Positions 18,810-28,920 of a DNA stretch of 64,000 bases are shown piece after piece. The stretch is taken from positions 1 through 64,000 of the forward strand of contig CAJXLX010000001.1 of assembly GCA_913056335.1 (NCBI GenBank), given 5' to 3'. The notes beneath the pieces were generated by a model. That model had not been told where the DNA came from and searched no databases. It worked only from the letters and a program-made list of their open reading frames with translations. The DNA comes from an uncultured Rhodothermaceae bacterium (GTDB lineage: Bacteria > Bacteroidota > Rhodothermia > Rhodothermales > Salinibacteraceae). The position numbers and the translations under genes were made by a program. Position 1 is the stretch's first letter. Each line of letters begins with the position of its first letter.

Positions 18810-19214
18810 AGGCGGTTCACCTCGGAAATCCAGGACGTAATGGGGAGAGCGGTTCATGGCAATGCCACGTTTAGCGGGTACCCGCCTTCTCCTTTTTTGT
18901 TCGATGCAGACCGACATACGTTGCGCCTTCTGCAAGGTCCTACGAACGCCTCTTGCGGAGCCGGTCTTCGATGCAAGGCCATACGTTCCGCACGCGGTTT
19001 CAACAGATCGGTTTTGCACAGATCCGAGTGCGCACAACGCGTCCATTACCCGGCTCCTTCATACCTACACACCGTCATCCCATGCTTTGAGTCGGTTTTG
19101 ACACATATAGTAAAACATTTGACACGCTCAGAAAAGCATTCGTCCGTCCGTACGGGTACGTTGGGAGCATCTACTTCCCGCCCTCGATTACGCGCACATG
19201 CTTCCTGCTGTGTT

Positions 19215-19697
19215 ATGGCTTCTACTGTCGAAGAACGGCTTCTGGCCAATGCCTCTTCTGTGCATGCTGCACGCTGGCAGCGTCTAATCCCGAACCAGCT
19301 ACGCCCCACTACGCATCCCGGCGTGCATCAAGTGTTAGACCATGTCATGCATCTGGATACGGCCCTGGATCCGCCCGTGTGGATGACGCTCTCGGAAGCC
19401 CGTTCGGTGCAGCAGCTGCGTGCGCGGTATCGGCAGCTTGCAGCTCAGCATGCTGCTCTGCCTTCGAGGGCGGGCTCCCCGGCGCCCGTTCCGTCTTCGG
19501 TGGCGCCGAAGGTGGATGCGCTGCTTCATTTTCTGCAAAACCAAGCGGCGCGCATCCCCGAGGAGCCTGTGCTCTTAAACACCCTGCATCAGCGCTGTCA
19601 GTGGATGTGGGTGGCCAGCACGCTGCACGCCGCATTTACGCATCCTACGCTCTCGGAGCTGAGCCGCCTGCGCCAGGGCAAGCCGCCGCGCAACTGA
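19215..19697 (+). CDS. Hypothetical protein
   Basis: Uninterrupted 160-aa ORF with plausible composition; no recognised domain. Confidence 0.5.
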   Translation: MASTVEERLLANASSVHAARWQRLIPNQLRPTTHPGVHQVLDHVMHLDTALDPPVWMTLSEARSVQQLRARYRQLAAQHAALPSRAGSPAPVPSSVAPKVDALLHFLQNQAARIPEEPVLLNTLHQRCQWMWVASTLHAAFTHPTLSELSRLRQGKPPRN

Positions 19698-19729
19698 CTG
19701 CCTCTGGCCTCTGGCAGGAGAGCGAGCGG

Positions 19730-21103
19730 CTATGTGACCCAAACGGTCTTCACGTTTACAAACTCGCGGATGCCGTGCGCGCCGAGTTCGCGTCCGTAGC
19801 CGCTGTCTTTGATCCCGCCAAACGGTAACCGCGGATCGCTCTTCACCATGCTGTTCACGAAGGCGCAGCCCACCTCCAACTGCTGCGCAATCTGCTCGCC
19901 GCGCGCTATGTCTTGCGTAAAGACCGCCCCGCCCAGTCCAAACCGCGTATCGTTGGCCAGAGCCACGGCGTCTTCGGCACCGGCGGCTATGACAATCGAT
20001 GCAACGGGGCCAAAAATTTCCTCGGTGAACGCCACGCTGCCCGGCACGACATCGGTGAGGAGCGTGGGCGGCATGTAGAAGCCGTCGGTATCGGTGGGCA
20101 CCGCGGCTTCGGCGACGATGGTGGCGCCGTCGTTCACGGCCCGATCGACCTGGCGGCGCACCGTATTGCGCAGGTCGGCGCGGGCCATGGGGCCGATGTC
20201 GGTGGCGGGGTCGGTCGGGTTGCCCACGGTGAGGGCGTCCACGGTTTCTGCGACGCGCTCGGTGAACGCCTCGGCAATGGGGGCTTCCACGATGAACCGC
20301 TTCGCCGCGATGCAGCTCTGCCCGTTGTTCTGCATGCGCGCCTGCACCGCTGTGTCCACCGCGGCATCCAGATCCGCATCCGCCAACACAATGAAGGGGT
20401 CGGAGCCGCCCAGTTCAAGCACGGTAGGCTTGACCTGGGCGGCCGCTTGCTGTGCCACCGCCTTGCCTGCGCCTACGCTGCCGGTGAGCGTAACGGCCTG
20501 CACGCGCCGATCGGCAATGCACGAGCGTACGGTGTCCTCGTCGATGCGAAGCGTCTGTACCTCGCCGCTGTCGAACCCCGCCTCCACACAGAGCTGCTCA
20601 ATAGCTTCCGCACAGCCCATCGTGTTCGGGGCGTGTTTTAGGAGCATGGTGTTGCCCGCCATGAGTGCGGGCGCGCCGAAGCGGATGCACTGCCAGAACG
20701 GGTAATTCCACGGCATAATCGCCAGCACCGTCCCCAGCGGCTCGTACCGCACGTAGGAGCGCTGGGCATCGGTCTCCACCGTCTTGTGCGATAGGATCTC
20801 AGCGCCGTGATCGGCATAGTGCCGACAGACCCACGCACACTTTTCGGCTTCGCCCTTGGCCTGACTGAGCGGCTTGCCCATCTCACGCGTCATGAGCGCG
20901 GCCCACTCGTCCGATCGCGACTCCAGCGCATCGGCCAGGGCATGCAGCCGCGCCGCACGCTCGGTAAGCGGACGCGATCTCTGGATAAGTGCCGCCTCGT
21001 GCGCCCGCTGCAAACGCGCATCCACCTCGGCGTCGGTGTGCGCGTCGTACGTATGGATGGGCGTATTCGTAGCGGGGTTGATCGATGTGAAGGATGTGGG
21101 CAT
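19730..21103 (-). CDS. NAD(P)-dependent (succinate-semialdehyde-type) aldehyde dehydrogenase
   Basis: LGTVLAIMPWNYPFWQ, TLTGSVGAGKAV, VLELGGSDPFIVL, NNGQSCIAAKRF. Confidence 0.9.
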   Translation of the reverse strand: MPTSFTSINPATNTPIHTYDAHTDAEVDARLQRAHEAALIQRSRPLTERAARLHALADALESRSDEWAALMTREMGKPLSQAKGEAEKCAWVCRHYADHGAEILSHKTVETDAQRSYVRYEPLGTVLAIMPWNYPFWQCIRFGAPALMAGNTMLLKHAPNTMGCAEAIEQLCVEAGFDSGEVQTLRIDEDTVRSCIADRRVQAVTLTGSVGAGKAVAQQAAAQVKPTVLELGGSDPFIVLADADLDAAVDTAVQARMQNNGQSCIAAKRFIVEAPIAEAFTERVAETVDALTVGNPTDPATDIGPMARADLRNTVRRQVDRAVNDGATIVAEAAVPTDTDGFYMPPTLLTDVVPGSVAFTEEIFGPVASIVIAAGAEDAVALANDTRFGLGGAVFTQDIARGEQIAQQLEVGCAFVNSMVKSDPRLPFGGIKDSGYGRELGAHGIREFVNVKTVWVT

Positions 21104-21214
21104 AGCAGAAGCAGGTTGAATTCGGGTGGATACGAACACGTGTATCCGAACGAGAGCGGTTTGCAGGGAGATCCGTGGAGGGTGGGCCTTGTACCGCGCT
21201 TCCTCCTCAAGAAT

Positions 21215-21242
21215 GTAGGGACACGGCGCGCCGTGTCCCTAC
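21215..21242. repeat. Dispersed 28-bp perfect palindrome GTAGGGACACGGCGCGCCGTGTCCCTAC, copy 1
   Basis: Perfect self-complementarity; identical second copy at 53645-53672. Confidence 0.9.
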
Positions 21243-21274
21243 GTAGGTGCTATGTTGCCTCCGAAAGAACTGCT

Positions 21275-23062
21275 TCACGCGCGAGCCGTCGCAACGCCAA
21301 TACGCCCCGCCGCCAGGTCGCGCAGGCGCTCCGAACCCGTCGGCTCGTTGGGCATCCACGGCGCGAGGGCGGTGCGCGGTGCGTAGTCGTTCTGCACGGT
21401 CTCGATCTGCGGCATCTCCGAATGGGCGCGCTCCACAAGCAGTGGATCTGTCGGACCGGCGGCGGCCAGGCTCTGGTTTACGATCCACGCATACGGCGTG
21501 ATGCCCGCCCGCTCCAGGTCGTCTTGCAACTGTTTGGCTTCGTGCACTGGCGTGGTTTCCGGCAGCGTCACCAGCAGCATCTTGGTGTAGTCCGGGTCCT
21601 GCAAGCGCATCAGCGGCGTGGTGATGCGATTTGCTTCCACATCCGAGGTGCGCAGCACTTCCTGGTGATAGGAACCCGTCGTATCCAGAAGCAGCAGTGT
21701 ATGGCCGGTGGGTGCCGTATCCACCACGACAAACTGCCGACGCGCCGTGCCTACCACCCGCGAGAAGGCCCGGAATACCGCCACTTCTTGCGTGCAGGGC
21801 GAGCGCAGGTCTTCTTCGAGCAGCTCGCGCTCTTCCGGATCCAGGTTCTTGCCTTTGGTCTTCAGCACGCGCTCGCGGTACTGCTCGGTGGCCTCGTTTG
21901 GGTCGATCGCCTCGACCGTCAGGTTCGGCAGGCTGTCGCCAATGGTGTCGTGGATGTGCGCGGCCGGGTCGGTCGTGGTGAGCAGCACGTCTTCGCCGCG
22001 CTCGGCCAGTTCCACCGCCACGGCAGCGGCAATCGTGGTCTTGCCCACGCCGCCCTTGCCCATCGTCATGATGAGCCCGTGCCCGTCGTCGGCAAAGTCG
22101 TCTACCAGGTCGCTTACCGACGGCAGATCCATCTGCGGCGGGTGGTCGGGACCTTCGGTGGTGGCGGCCGGGGATGCATCGTCGTCGAGCAGCGTGCGTA
22201 GCGCGTGGAGGCCGACCAGGTTGTGGCCCTTCAGCGACACGACGTCGCGCGGCAGAGCGGCGATCTCATCAGGGATCTGCGCGAACGCCTCGTCGGCGCG
22301 CTCCTGCATGGCGGCGGCCAGCGGATCGCTCGGGTCCTGCGCCTGAAAGACGCCATTCACCACCAGCTGCTGATTGGTGATGCCGAGATCGCGCAACTCG
22401 CCACTGGAGCGGGCCGCCTCGTTGAGCGCCGAGCGCTCTGGACGCGCCACGAGCACGAGCGTGGTGCGGTCGCCGTCGTTGAGCGCCTCCACCGCTTCGG
22501 TGTAGCGGTCCTGCTGCGCCTCCAGCCCCGAGACCGGACCCAGGCACGACGCACCCTCGGGGTTCTCCTCGATGAAGTCGCTCCACGCCGCAGGCAGCTC
22601 CAGCAAGCGCAGCGTGTGGCCGGTGGGCGCGGTGTCGAACACGATATGATCGTACGGAGCCGTCGCCTCCGAATCCGCCAGAAACTGCGTGAACTTGTCG
22701 AACGCCGCAATCTCGGTGGTGCAGGCCCCGGAGAGCTGCTCCTCGACCTGCGCGACGGTGTCGTCGGGCAGCACGCCCATCATCGGCTCAACAACCCGCT
22801 CGCGGTAGGCATCAGCGGCCTGTTCGGGATCGATGTTGATCGCCGACAGATGCGGCACCGTGTCTACCGCGGCCACCTCGGGCCCCACCGGCGCTTCGAG
22901 CACCTGCTCCAGGTTCGATGCGGGATCGGTGCTAATGAGCAATACGTTGTGGCCCGCGTCGGCCAGCTTCACCGCCGAGGCGCACGCGAGCGACGTTTTG
23001 CCCACCCCGCCTTTGCCGGTAAAAAAGAGATGGCGCGTGGGGCTGTTCAGGTAGGAGAGCAT
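21275..23062 (-). CDS. arsA: Arsenical pump-driving ATPase ArsA, two-domain
   Basis: Two P-loops: FFTGKGGVGKTSLACASAV and MTMGKGGVGKTTIAAAVAV; two DTAPTGHTLRLL/LLLL signatures. Confidence 0.92.
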   Translation of the reverse strand: MLSYLNSPTRHLFFTGKGGVGKTSLACASAVKLADAGHNVLLISTDPASNLEQVLEAPVGPEVAAVDTVPHLSAINIDPEQAADAYRERVVEPMMGVLPDDTVAQVEEQLSGACTTEIAAFDKFTQFLADSEATAPYDHIVFDTAPTGHTLRLLELPAAWSDFIEENPEGASCLGPVSGLEAQQDRYTEAVEALNDGDRTTLVLVARPERSALNEAARSSGELRDLGITNQQLVVNGVFQAQDPSDPLAAAMQERADEAFAQIPDEIAALPRDVVSLKGHNLVGLHALRTLLDDDASPAATTEGPDHPPQMDLPSVSDLVDDFADDGHGLIMTMGKGGVGKTTIAAAVAVELAERGEDVLLTTTDPAAHIHDTIGDSLPNLTVEAIDPNEATEQYRERVLKTKGKNLDPEERELLEEDLRSPCTQEVAVFRAFSRVVGTARRQFVVVDTAPTGHTLLLLDTTGSYHQEVLRTSDVEANRITTPLMRLQDPDYTKMLLVTLPETTPVHEAKQLQDDLERAGITPYAWIVNQSLAAAGPTDPLLVERAHSEMPQIETVQNDYAPRTALAPWMPNEPTGSERLRDLAAGRIGVATARA

Positions 23063-23128
23063 GGCTATGAAGTGTATGGGTTCAGGAGGATGCGGAGCGA
23101 TGCGGCAGGCAGCATCAAGTATACCGCG

Positions 23129-24298
23129 CTACGCGGGTTCGAGGCCCACGAGTTGGTTCAGTTCGTCGCGCGAAGGATAATCGCCGGTATGGACGATCTC
23201 GCCATCCACGAGGATCAGCGGCAGCACGTCTTGCCCGTCATCCATCAGCGCATCGTAAACGACCGCCGTATCCATAAACGCTTCGGGGGTGGTGCTCGGG
23301 TTGTAGCGCGTGACTTCTGCGCCGTGGCGCCGTAGTTTGCGCAGGGCGCCAGAGAACGCCACAAGCGTGTCATCGGCCTCGGGGCCACAGACGCCGGTAG
23401 AGCAGCACATGGGCGGGTCGAACACGTCGATGGTCGGCATAGTCGCCTCTTTAGTCATAGTCGCTTTGGTTCGGTTCGATGATGCTGAGGAGATAGCTGC
23501 TGGTTTGGTCCCCTGCACGGTGATGCTGAAGAGTCCGCTCTCGGCAAATGCCGCGTGGTCGGCCTTCGAGAGATCATCGGGGAGCGCTTCGTCCGGAATC
23601 TCGATGCGGCGCCGCGTGTGGATGTCCATGTCGTCGAATCCGGCAGCGGTGATGTGAGCGAGGTAGTCGGCCTCGTCCAGCGCGCCCGCTACGCATCCGG
23701 CATGCAGTTCGGCAGACTGGCGAATCGCGTCGGGGAGCGCGCCCTGCGATACGATATCAGACACCGTGAAGTGACCGCCGGGCTGTAGGATGCGGTGGAT
23801 CTCGGCGAAGGCGCGGGCCTTGTCGGGCACCAGGTTGAGCACGCAGTTGGAGAGCACCACATCGGCGGTGCCCGCTTCCAGCGGAATCTCCTCGATGTCG
23901 CCTTCGATGAACGAGACGTTGTCGAATCCAAGCTGCTCGGCATTCGCGGTAGCTTTGGCCACCATCTCTGGCGCAAAGTCCACGCCGACAACGCGTCCGG
24001 TGTCGCCTACAATGCGACGCGCTACGAACGCATCGAGTCCGGCGCCTGAGCCCAGATCTACGACGGTCTGTCCGGGCGCCAGTCCCGCATGTTCGGTGGG
24101 CACGCCACAGCCCAGATGCAGATCGGCCTCGGCTACGTAGCCGTCGACGGTGTCGTAGGCATCGCCGATCATGTCGGTGATGTCGCCCGCGGATCCGCAG
24201 CACGAGGGGCCGCAACCTGCTGTATCGCCACGGGCAATGGCTGCATAAGTAGAACGGACGGTGTTGCGAAGGGCGTCGTGCTCAGAAGAAGGAGGCAT
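23129..24298 (-). CDS. arsM-arsD: Arsenite methyltransferase fused to arsenic metallochaperone ArsD
   Basis: N-terminal SAM methyltransferase (GCGPSCCG, VVDLGSGAGLDAFVARRIVG, GCVAGALDEADY) continuous with ArsD (MPTIDVFDPPMCCSTGVCGPEADDTLVAFSGALRKL). Confidence 0.9.
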   Translation of the reverse strand: MPPSSEHDALRNTVRSTYAAIARGDTAGCGPSCCGSAGDITDMIGDAYDTVDGYVAEADLHLGCGVPTEHAGLAPGQTVVDLGSGAGLDAFVARRIVGDTGRVVGVDFAPEMVAKATANAEQLGFDNVSFIEGDIEEIPLEAGTADVVLSNCVLNLVPDKARAFAEIHRILQPGGHFTVSDIVSQGALPDAIRQSAELHAGCVAGALDEADYLAHITAAGFDDMDIHTRRRIEIPDEALPDDLSKADHAAFAESGLFSITVQGTKPAAISSASSNRTKATMTKEATMPTIDVFDPPMCCSTGVCGPEADDTLVAFSGALRKLRRHGAEVTRYNPSTTPEAFMDTAVVYDALMDDGQDVLPLILVDGEIVHTGDYPSRDELNQLVGLEPA

Positions 24299-24321
24299 CG
24301 CTGGATGGTGTTAGTTTCGTT

Positions 24322-24339
24322 TATCGTCGATATACGATA
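24322..24339 (-). promoter_or_regulatory. Putative ArsR operator upstream of arsM-arsD: TATCGT-N6-ACGATA
   Basis: Perfect 6-bp inverted repeat 24 nt upstream of the ATG; matches the site upstream of arsR. Confidence 0.55.
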
Positions 24340-24549
24340 TTGTGGTGCATGGGCAGTGGTTTCCCGCTGCAAACGCATTCATGAGTCGTTCATCGTATTT
24401 GTGCGATTAAGGTGACTGCTGGAAGAGATGCGCCGTTTCGTTCGCAGTTCGTCCTGGCGGTTCGTTTATTGATTGCACCTGCCCCCCGCCACCGGTTACG
24501 GCACGGCCTGTTCATTCGCTTGTCTCGTTCCCTCATATCCGTACGGCCC

Positions 24550-25347
24550 ATGCACTCCGACGAGAAGCTCTCCAAGAAACAATACAAGAAGGAACTCAAA
24601 CGCCTCCGCATTGAGTTGCGACGGCTGCAGAAGTGGGTTAAGATGCAGGGGATGCGCGTTGTGCTCGTGTTCGAGGGGCGCGATGCCGCGGGCAAGGGCG
24701 GCGCGATCAAGCGGCTCATCAAACCGCTCAATCCGCGCTTCTGCCGCGTGGTGGCGCTCGATAAGCCGACGGAGCGCGAGCAGACGCAGTGGTACTTTCA
24801 GCGCTACGTGGCGCATCTGCCCTCGGCGGGCGAGATTGTCATTTTCGACCGCAGCTGGTACAATCGGGCGGGCGTGGAGCGCGTGATGGGGTTCTGCTCC
24901 GACGAGGAGTACGAGCGCTTTCTGCGGGATGCGCCCACGTTCGAGCAGCTGCTCATTTCCTCGGGCATCTTGCTGATCAAGTACTGGTTCTCGGTCAGCG
25001 CCGAGGAGCAGAAGAAGCGGTTCAAAAAGCGCATCAACAGCGACACCAAGCGGTGGAAGCTCAGCGCGATTGACCTGGAGTCGCGGGCGCGCTGGCAGGA
25101 GTATTCGCGCGCCAAGGACACGATGTTCGCGCACACCGACACCGAGGAATCGCCCTGGTATGTGGTGCCGTCGGACATCAAGCGCAAGGCGCGCCTCAAC
25201 TGCATCCATCACTTTTTGAGCATGGTGGACTATGAGGATGCGGAGTTTGTGATGCCAGCCGAGATCGCGCTGCCCCCCAAACAAGACGAACTCGACTACG
25301 AGCGTCCGCCGATCGATTCGCAGCGGGTTGTGCCGCAGGTGTATTAG
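24550..25347 (+). CDS. ppk2: Polyphosphate kinase 2 family protein
   Basis: VVLVFEGRDAAGKGGAIKRLIKPLNPR, YVAHLPSAGEIVIFDRSWYNRAGVERVMGF. Confidence 0.93.
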   Translation: MHSDEKLSKKQYKKELKRLRIELRRLQKWVKMQGMRVVLVFEGRDAAGKGGAIKRLIKPLNPRFCRVVALDKPTEREQTQWYFQRYVAHLPSAGEIVIFDRSWYNRAGVERVMGFCSDEEYERFLRDAPTFEQLLISSGILLIKYWFSVSAEEQKKRFKKRINSDTKRWKLSAIDLESRARWQEYSRAKDTMFAHTDTEESPWYVVPSDIKRKARLNCIHHFLSMVDYEDAEFVMPAEIALPPKQDELDYERPPIDSQRVVPQVY

Positions 25348-25394
25348 GCGATGCCCAACCCGCTGGCGCATTCCGCACACATGCAGCCAGACGC

Positions 25395-26099
25395 TCACGG
25401 AAACAGGTCGTCCAGCAGGCCGCGCCCGTGAATCGTTACGCTTGGGATGAAGAGCACGGGGTTGTCGTTCGAGATATCGAGCGCGGGCTCGTCGTAGTAG
25501 AGGCCGACCTCGGGCGAGATGCCCAGCTGCTGGTCGCCAATGCGCAGCCCAAGAAAGCCGCCCACTGTGGGCGTATCCGACGCTGCCGACTCGCTTAGGG
25601 GAAGCGTCTGCATGATGCGCGATCCGCCGTAGGGCGTCAGCGTAGCGGCCTCGGGGCCCGACGCGATGAGCGTACCGCCAAAGTACCAGTTCTGCCCATA
25701 GTTGATGAACCCGGTGCCGCCCATCACGGCCATGGCGAAGCCGGACGTATCGGCGCCCACGAAGCGGCGCTTTACGTTGACCACAACGCCGCTAATACCG
25801 GGCAGGCGCACACCTACGTCGGTCTGCTCGTTGACGCCGAACCGGATTTCTGTGTCGAAGCCCATGTATCCGACCGCCTCTTCGTCATCGTTTTCGTCGA
25901 TACCGTCGAGTCCGTTGGGCACAGCATAGACGGTGGTGGTTGCGACCGGCCCGTCGGCCTCGTCGACCGGATGCGCGGTGGTTCCGGTGGCGTACGGCAG
26001 GCATCCGGTAAGGAGAAGCGCGCACGCGGAGGCGGCGAGCAGAGCGAACACGTACGCCGACGAGGAGCACGCGGGCACGGGACGGGGCACGATGGGCAT
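25395..26099 (-). CDS. Putative lipoprotein / outer-membrane protein
   Basis: Lipobox-like LLLTGC after a hydrophobic stretch; C-terminal region resembles a porin-like fold. Start chosen at MPIVPRP; the longer ORF overlaps the restriction-modification gene. Confidence 0.6.
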   Translation of the reverse strand: MPIVPRPVPACSSSAYVFALLAASACALLLTGCLPYATGTTAHPVDEADGPVATTTVYAVPNGLDGIDENDDEEAVGYMGFDTEIRFGVNEQTDVGVRLPGISGVVVNVKRRFVGADTSGFAMAVMGGTGFINYGQNWYFGGTLIASGPEAATLTPYGGSRIMQTLPLSESAASDTPTVGGFLGLRIGDQQLGISPEVGLYYDEPALDISNDNPVLFIPSVTIHGRGLLDDLFP

Positions 26100-26259
26100 G
26101 GCGAAGGGCGGCGCTGAGATGAGGGGGGACGCGTGGGGCTTCACGATGTTATTATAGTCAATAGCCGACTTCAAGTGCAACGCTGGCGCACCGTTTCTGC
26201 TAACCCGTCCATCCCTCCACCCTTCCGTACTTTCACCCTTCCACCCGTCCACACATCCC

Positions 26260-28866
26260 TCACCCCACAAACGCGCCATCATCCGTCGGCGTGAGGTGCC
26301 CCAGCGTGACCAGGGTGTCGAGCAGGTCGCGGACGGTGGCGCGGGGCGCGCGGTGGAAGTGCCGGGCCACTTGCTCGGGTGTGAGCGGATCGCCGGTCTG
26401 CTCCACAACCTGACGCACCAGTTGCGCCCGCTCGGCCAGCGTGCCGGGCCACGGCAGCGGCTCGACGGGCACGCCATCGCCGCCCACGTCGATCTCCAGA
26501 TTGAGGGCGCCTTGCGTGGTGGCGTCGGGGTCCTGGTAGGCGGGGCGCAGGTAGCGGATGTGCCCTTGCTCTTCTTCGGCACGCCGCTCGGCGTTCAGGT
26601 CCACCAGGCGCTGCAGGAGGGCGTCTTCCGGCAGGTCGGCGGGCCAGCCGTAGGCATCGGCGACGGCGGCGTCGAGGTCGTCGTGCAGGTCGCGGAGGAC
26701 GCCCACCAGCCCCTGTTCGTGGATCTGCCGCTCGTTGTCGCTCAGCGTTGCTCCGGCGCGCTCTTTGTCGAGCACGTTGTAGAGCCCGGTCATGGTGAGA
26801 CTGTCGTGCGCTGCCAGCCGCTCTTTGCGATGCCGATCCAACTGCTCGCCCAATTTGCGGATGCGCGCTTTCTGGGCCTCGCTCGCCGCCGGAAAGGGGA
26901 AGGGGTCGAAGCACTGGGTTTTGTTGTAAACTGGATCGTTGCCAACACCCATGCGCCCACCAGCCGCTAACGCCCAGATCACGTGGATTCGACTGGATAA
27001 AACACCGAGGTGGTATCCATCCTCCAGAGCAAACGCAATGAGCTTGTGGTCGGGTAGAATATCGGCGTCGAGAAATTGAAAAAAGCAATGTTTTGAAGTC
27101 TCCGGTGTTGCGATGTATCTGCTAAGACCTTCCATCGCATCACGTAGGTTTACGCGTGCTTCTCCAAAGATCCACCAATTCTCACGTGTCGACTTTCGTC
27201 GGTTTTGATCTCTCTCAGGTTTAACATGCTGCTTCACATGTTGATAAACTGCCGGGAATCTTTCTCTCACTTCGTCTGAGTCGAGCCCGAAAAGATCGAT
27301 TAGCATCAAGTCTCTCGACTGTTGCGTCAGATCCCGTCCGTGACGATAGGGTCGGATGTGTTTCTCCAAGCCTGGTATTTCCCCGAGTCCCAGTTCTCTT
27401 GCTCGGGCTGGCTTAACTTTGAATCCAGAACCGCTCAACATCATGCCAAAGGAAGCTATGTCGTCATTCGCTTCCAGCGGCTCCGCCCCCGTTACATCGG
27501 CCCCAATCGTCAAATCCGGCAAGATATTTCCGGTCTGGTCGTCCAGCTCCACATCCCAGTGAATGCCGGTGGATTGCTCTTCGCGCGTTACGGTTTGCAG
27601 CGTGCCCATGCCATCCATCACCGCCCCTACGGTCATCGCAATGCGCACATCCGAGCCATCGGCGGCAGCCACCCACGGATGATCGGGAATCGCAAACGTG
27701 AGACTGACAGGCGGGCTGGCTTTCATCTGTTTCTCCACCACCTTGCGGTTGAAGGTCTGCCGGATGCTGTTGGTGGTAATCAGCCCAAAGCACTCGGCGG
27801 CATCGTCCCAGCCGTCCAGTTTCCCGCGTACGGCTTTGGCGGCCTTGTACCACCAGAACATCACGAAGTCCGCGCTCTGTCGTACCTTGCGGTAGTACGC
27901 ATCGCGGAGCGCTTCAACATACCCATCACCAAGCACATCTCGCATGGCTTCTCCTTTACCGATAAATGGCGGGTTGCCCACGATGAAATCGGCTTCGGGC
28001 CATTCGGCGGGCTGCGGGTTGGTGTAGTCGTAGACCGGCTCCTGCGCGCTGGCATCGGGCACCATCTCGCCGGTGGTGGGGTCCTCTTTGTACGTGCGGC
28101 GATCCCAGCGCGTGATGGGCGTGCCGTCGTCGGCAGTGCGCGGCACCTTTTCATCGTAGGCAAGCACCGCATCCTGATGGCGGATGTTGTTGTAGCTTTT
28201 CAGGATGGGCGCGTCGAGGCGCTCGGCATCGCCGTAGGTGCGAAAGTGCCACTGCAGATAGCCAATCCAGAGCACCACATCGGCAATGGCCGCGGCGCGG
28301 GGGTTCACCTCCAGCCCCAGCAGCTGCTCAGGCGAGACGCGGTAGCCGCCCGTCATATCGAGCGACTGCTGTCCGGCATAGTCGTGCAGCACGTCGAGCA
28401 CCTCGGCTTCGAGGCGTTTCAGGTGCTCCAGCGTCACGTACAGGAAGTTGCCGGAACCGCAGGCAGGGTCGAGGATCCGCACGGAGCAGAGGCGGCGGTG
28501 AAACTGCACGATCTGCTCGCGGGCCTTGGCCTCGTTGCCGTTGGCCTCCATCGCCACGGCAGCGGCCTGGGCGGCTTCGAACTCGGACCGGAGCGGGGCA
28601 ATGACAGTGGGCACCACCAGGCGCTCCACGTAGGCGCGCGGCGTAAAGTGCGCGCCCAGCTTGTGGCGCTCGCGGGGATCGAGGGCGCGTTCGAGCAGGG
28701 TGCCAAAGATGGCGGGCTCGACTTCGGACCAGTCGGCGAGGGCGGCATCGATCAGGAGTTCGAGCTGGGCCTCGGAGACGGGCAGGGCCTCCGCATCCGC
28801 AAACAGCTGGCCGTTAAAGCGCCGGATGGTGGCCTGGAAGCTGGGTTCGAATCCGCCCTCGTCCAT
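26260..28866 (-). CDS. MmeI-like (type IIG/IIL) restriction-modification enzyme, C-terminal methyltransferase and specificity part
   Basis: FGTLLERALDPRERHKLGAHFTPRAYVERLVVPTV, DPACGSGNFLYVTLEHLKRLE, DFIVGNPPFIGKGEAM. Confidence 0.85.
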   Translation of the reverse strand: MDEGGFEPSFQATIRRFNGQLFADAEALPVSEAQLELLIDAALADWSEVEPAIFGTLLERALDPRERHKLGAHFTPRAYVERLVVPTVIAPLRSEFEAAQAAAVAMEANGNEAKAREQIVQFHRRLCSVRILDPACGSGNFLYVTLEHLKRLEAEVLDVLHDYAGQQSLDMTGGYRVSPEQLLGLEVNPRAAAIADVVLWIGYLQWHFRTYGDAERLDAPILKSYNNIRHQDAVLAYDEKVPRTADDGTPITRWDRRTYKEDPTTGEMVPDASAQEPVYDYTNPQPAEWPEADFIVGNPPFIGKGEAMRDVLGDGYVEALRDAYYRKVRQSADFVMFWWYKAAKAVRGKLDGWDDAAECFGLITTNSIRQTFNRKVVEKQMKASPPVSLTFAIPDHPWVAAADGSDVRIAMTVGAVMDGMGTLQTVTREEQSTGIHWDVELDDQTGNILPDLTIGADVTGAEPLEANDDIASFGMMLSGSGFKVKPARARELGLGEIPGLEKHIRPYRHGRDLTQQSRDLMLIDLFGLDSDEVRERFPAVYQHVKQHVKPERDQNRRKSTRENWWIFGEARVNLRDAMEGLSRYIATPETSKHCFFQFLDADILPDHKLIAFALEDGYHLGVLSSRIHVIWALAAGGRMGVGNDPVYNKTQCFDPFPFPAASEAQKARIRKLGEQLDRHRKERLAAHDSLTMTGLYNVLDKERAGATLSDNERQIHEQGLVGVLRDLHDDLDAAVADAYGWPADLPEDALLQRLVDLNAERRAEEEQGHIRYLRPAYQDPDATTQGALNLEIDVGGDGVPVEPLPWPGTLAERAQLVRQVVEQTGDPLTPEQVARHFHRAPRATVRDLLDTLVTLGHLTPTDDGAFVG

Positions 28867-28920
28867 GGTCGTCCACAGATGCTCCAGCGCCTGCGGGAAG
28901 GTGTCGAGGTGGCCGCGGTA

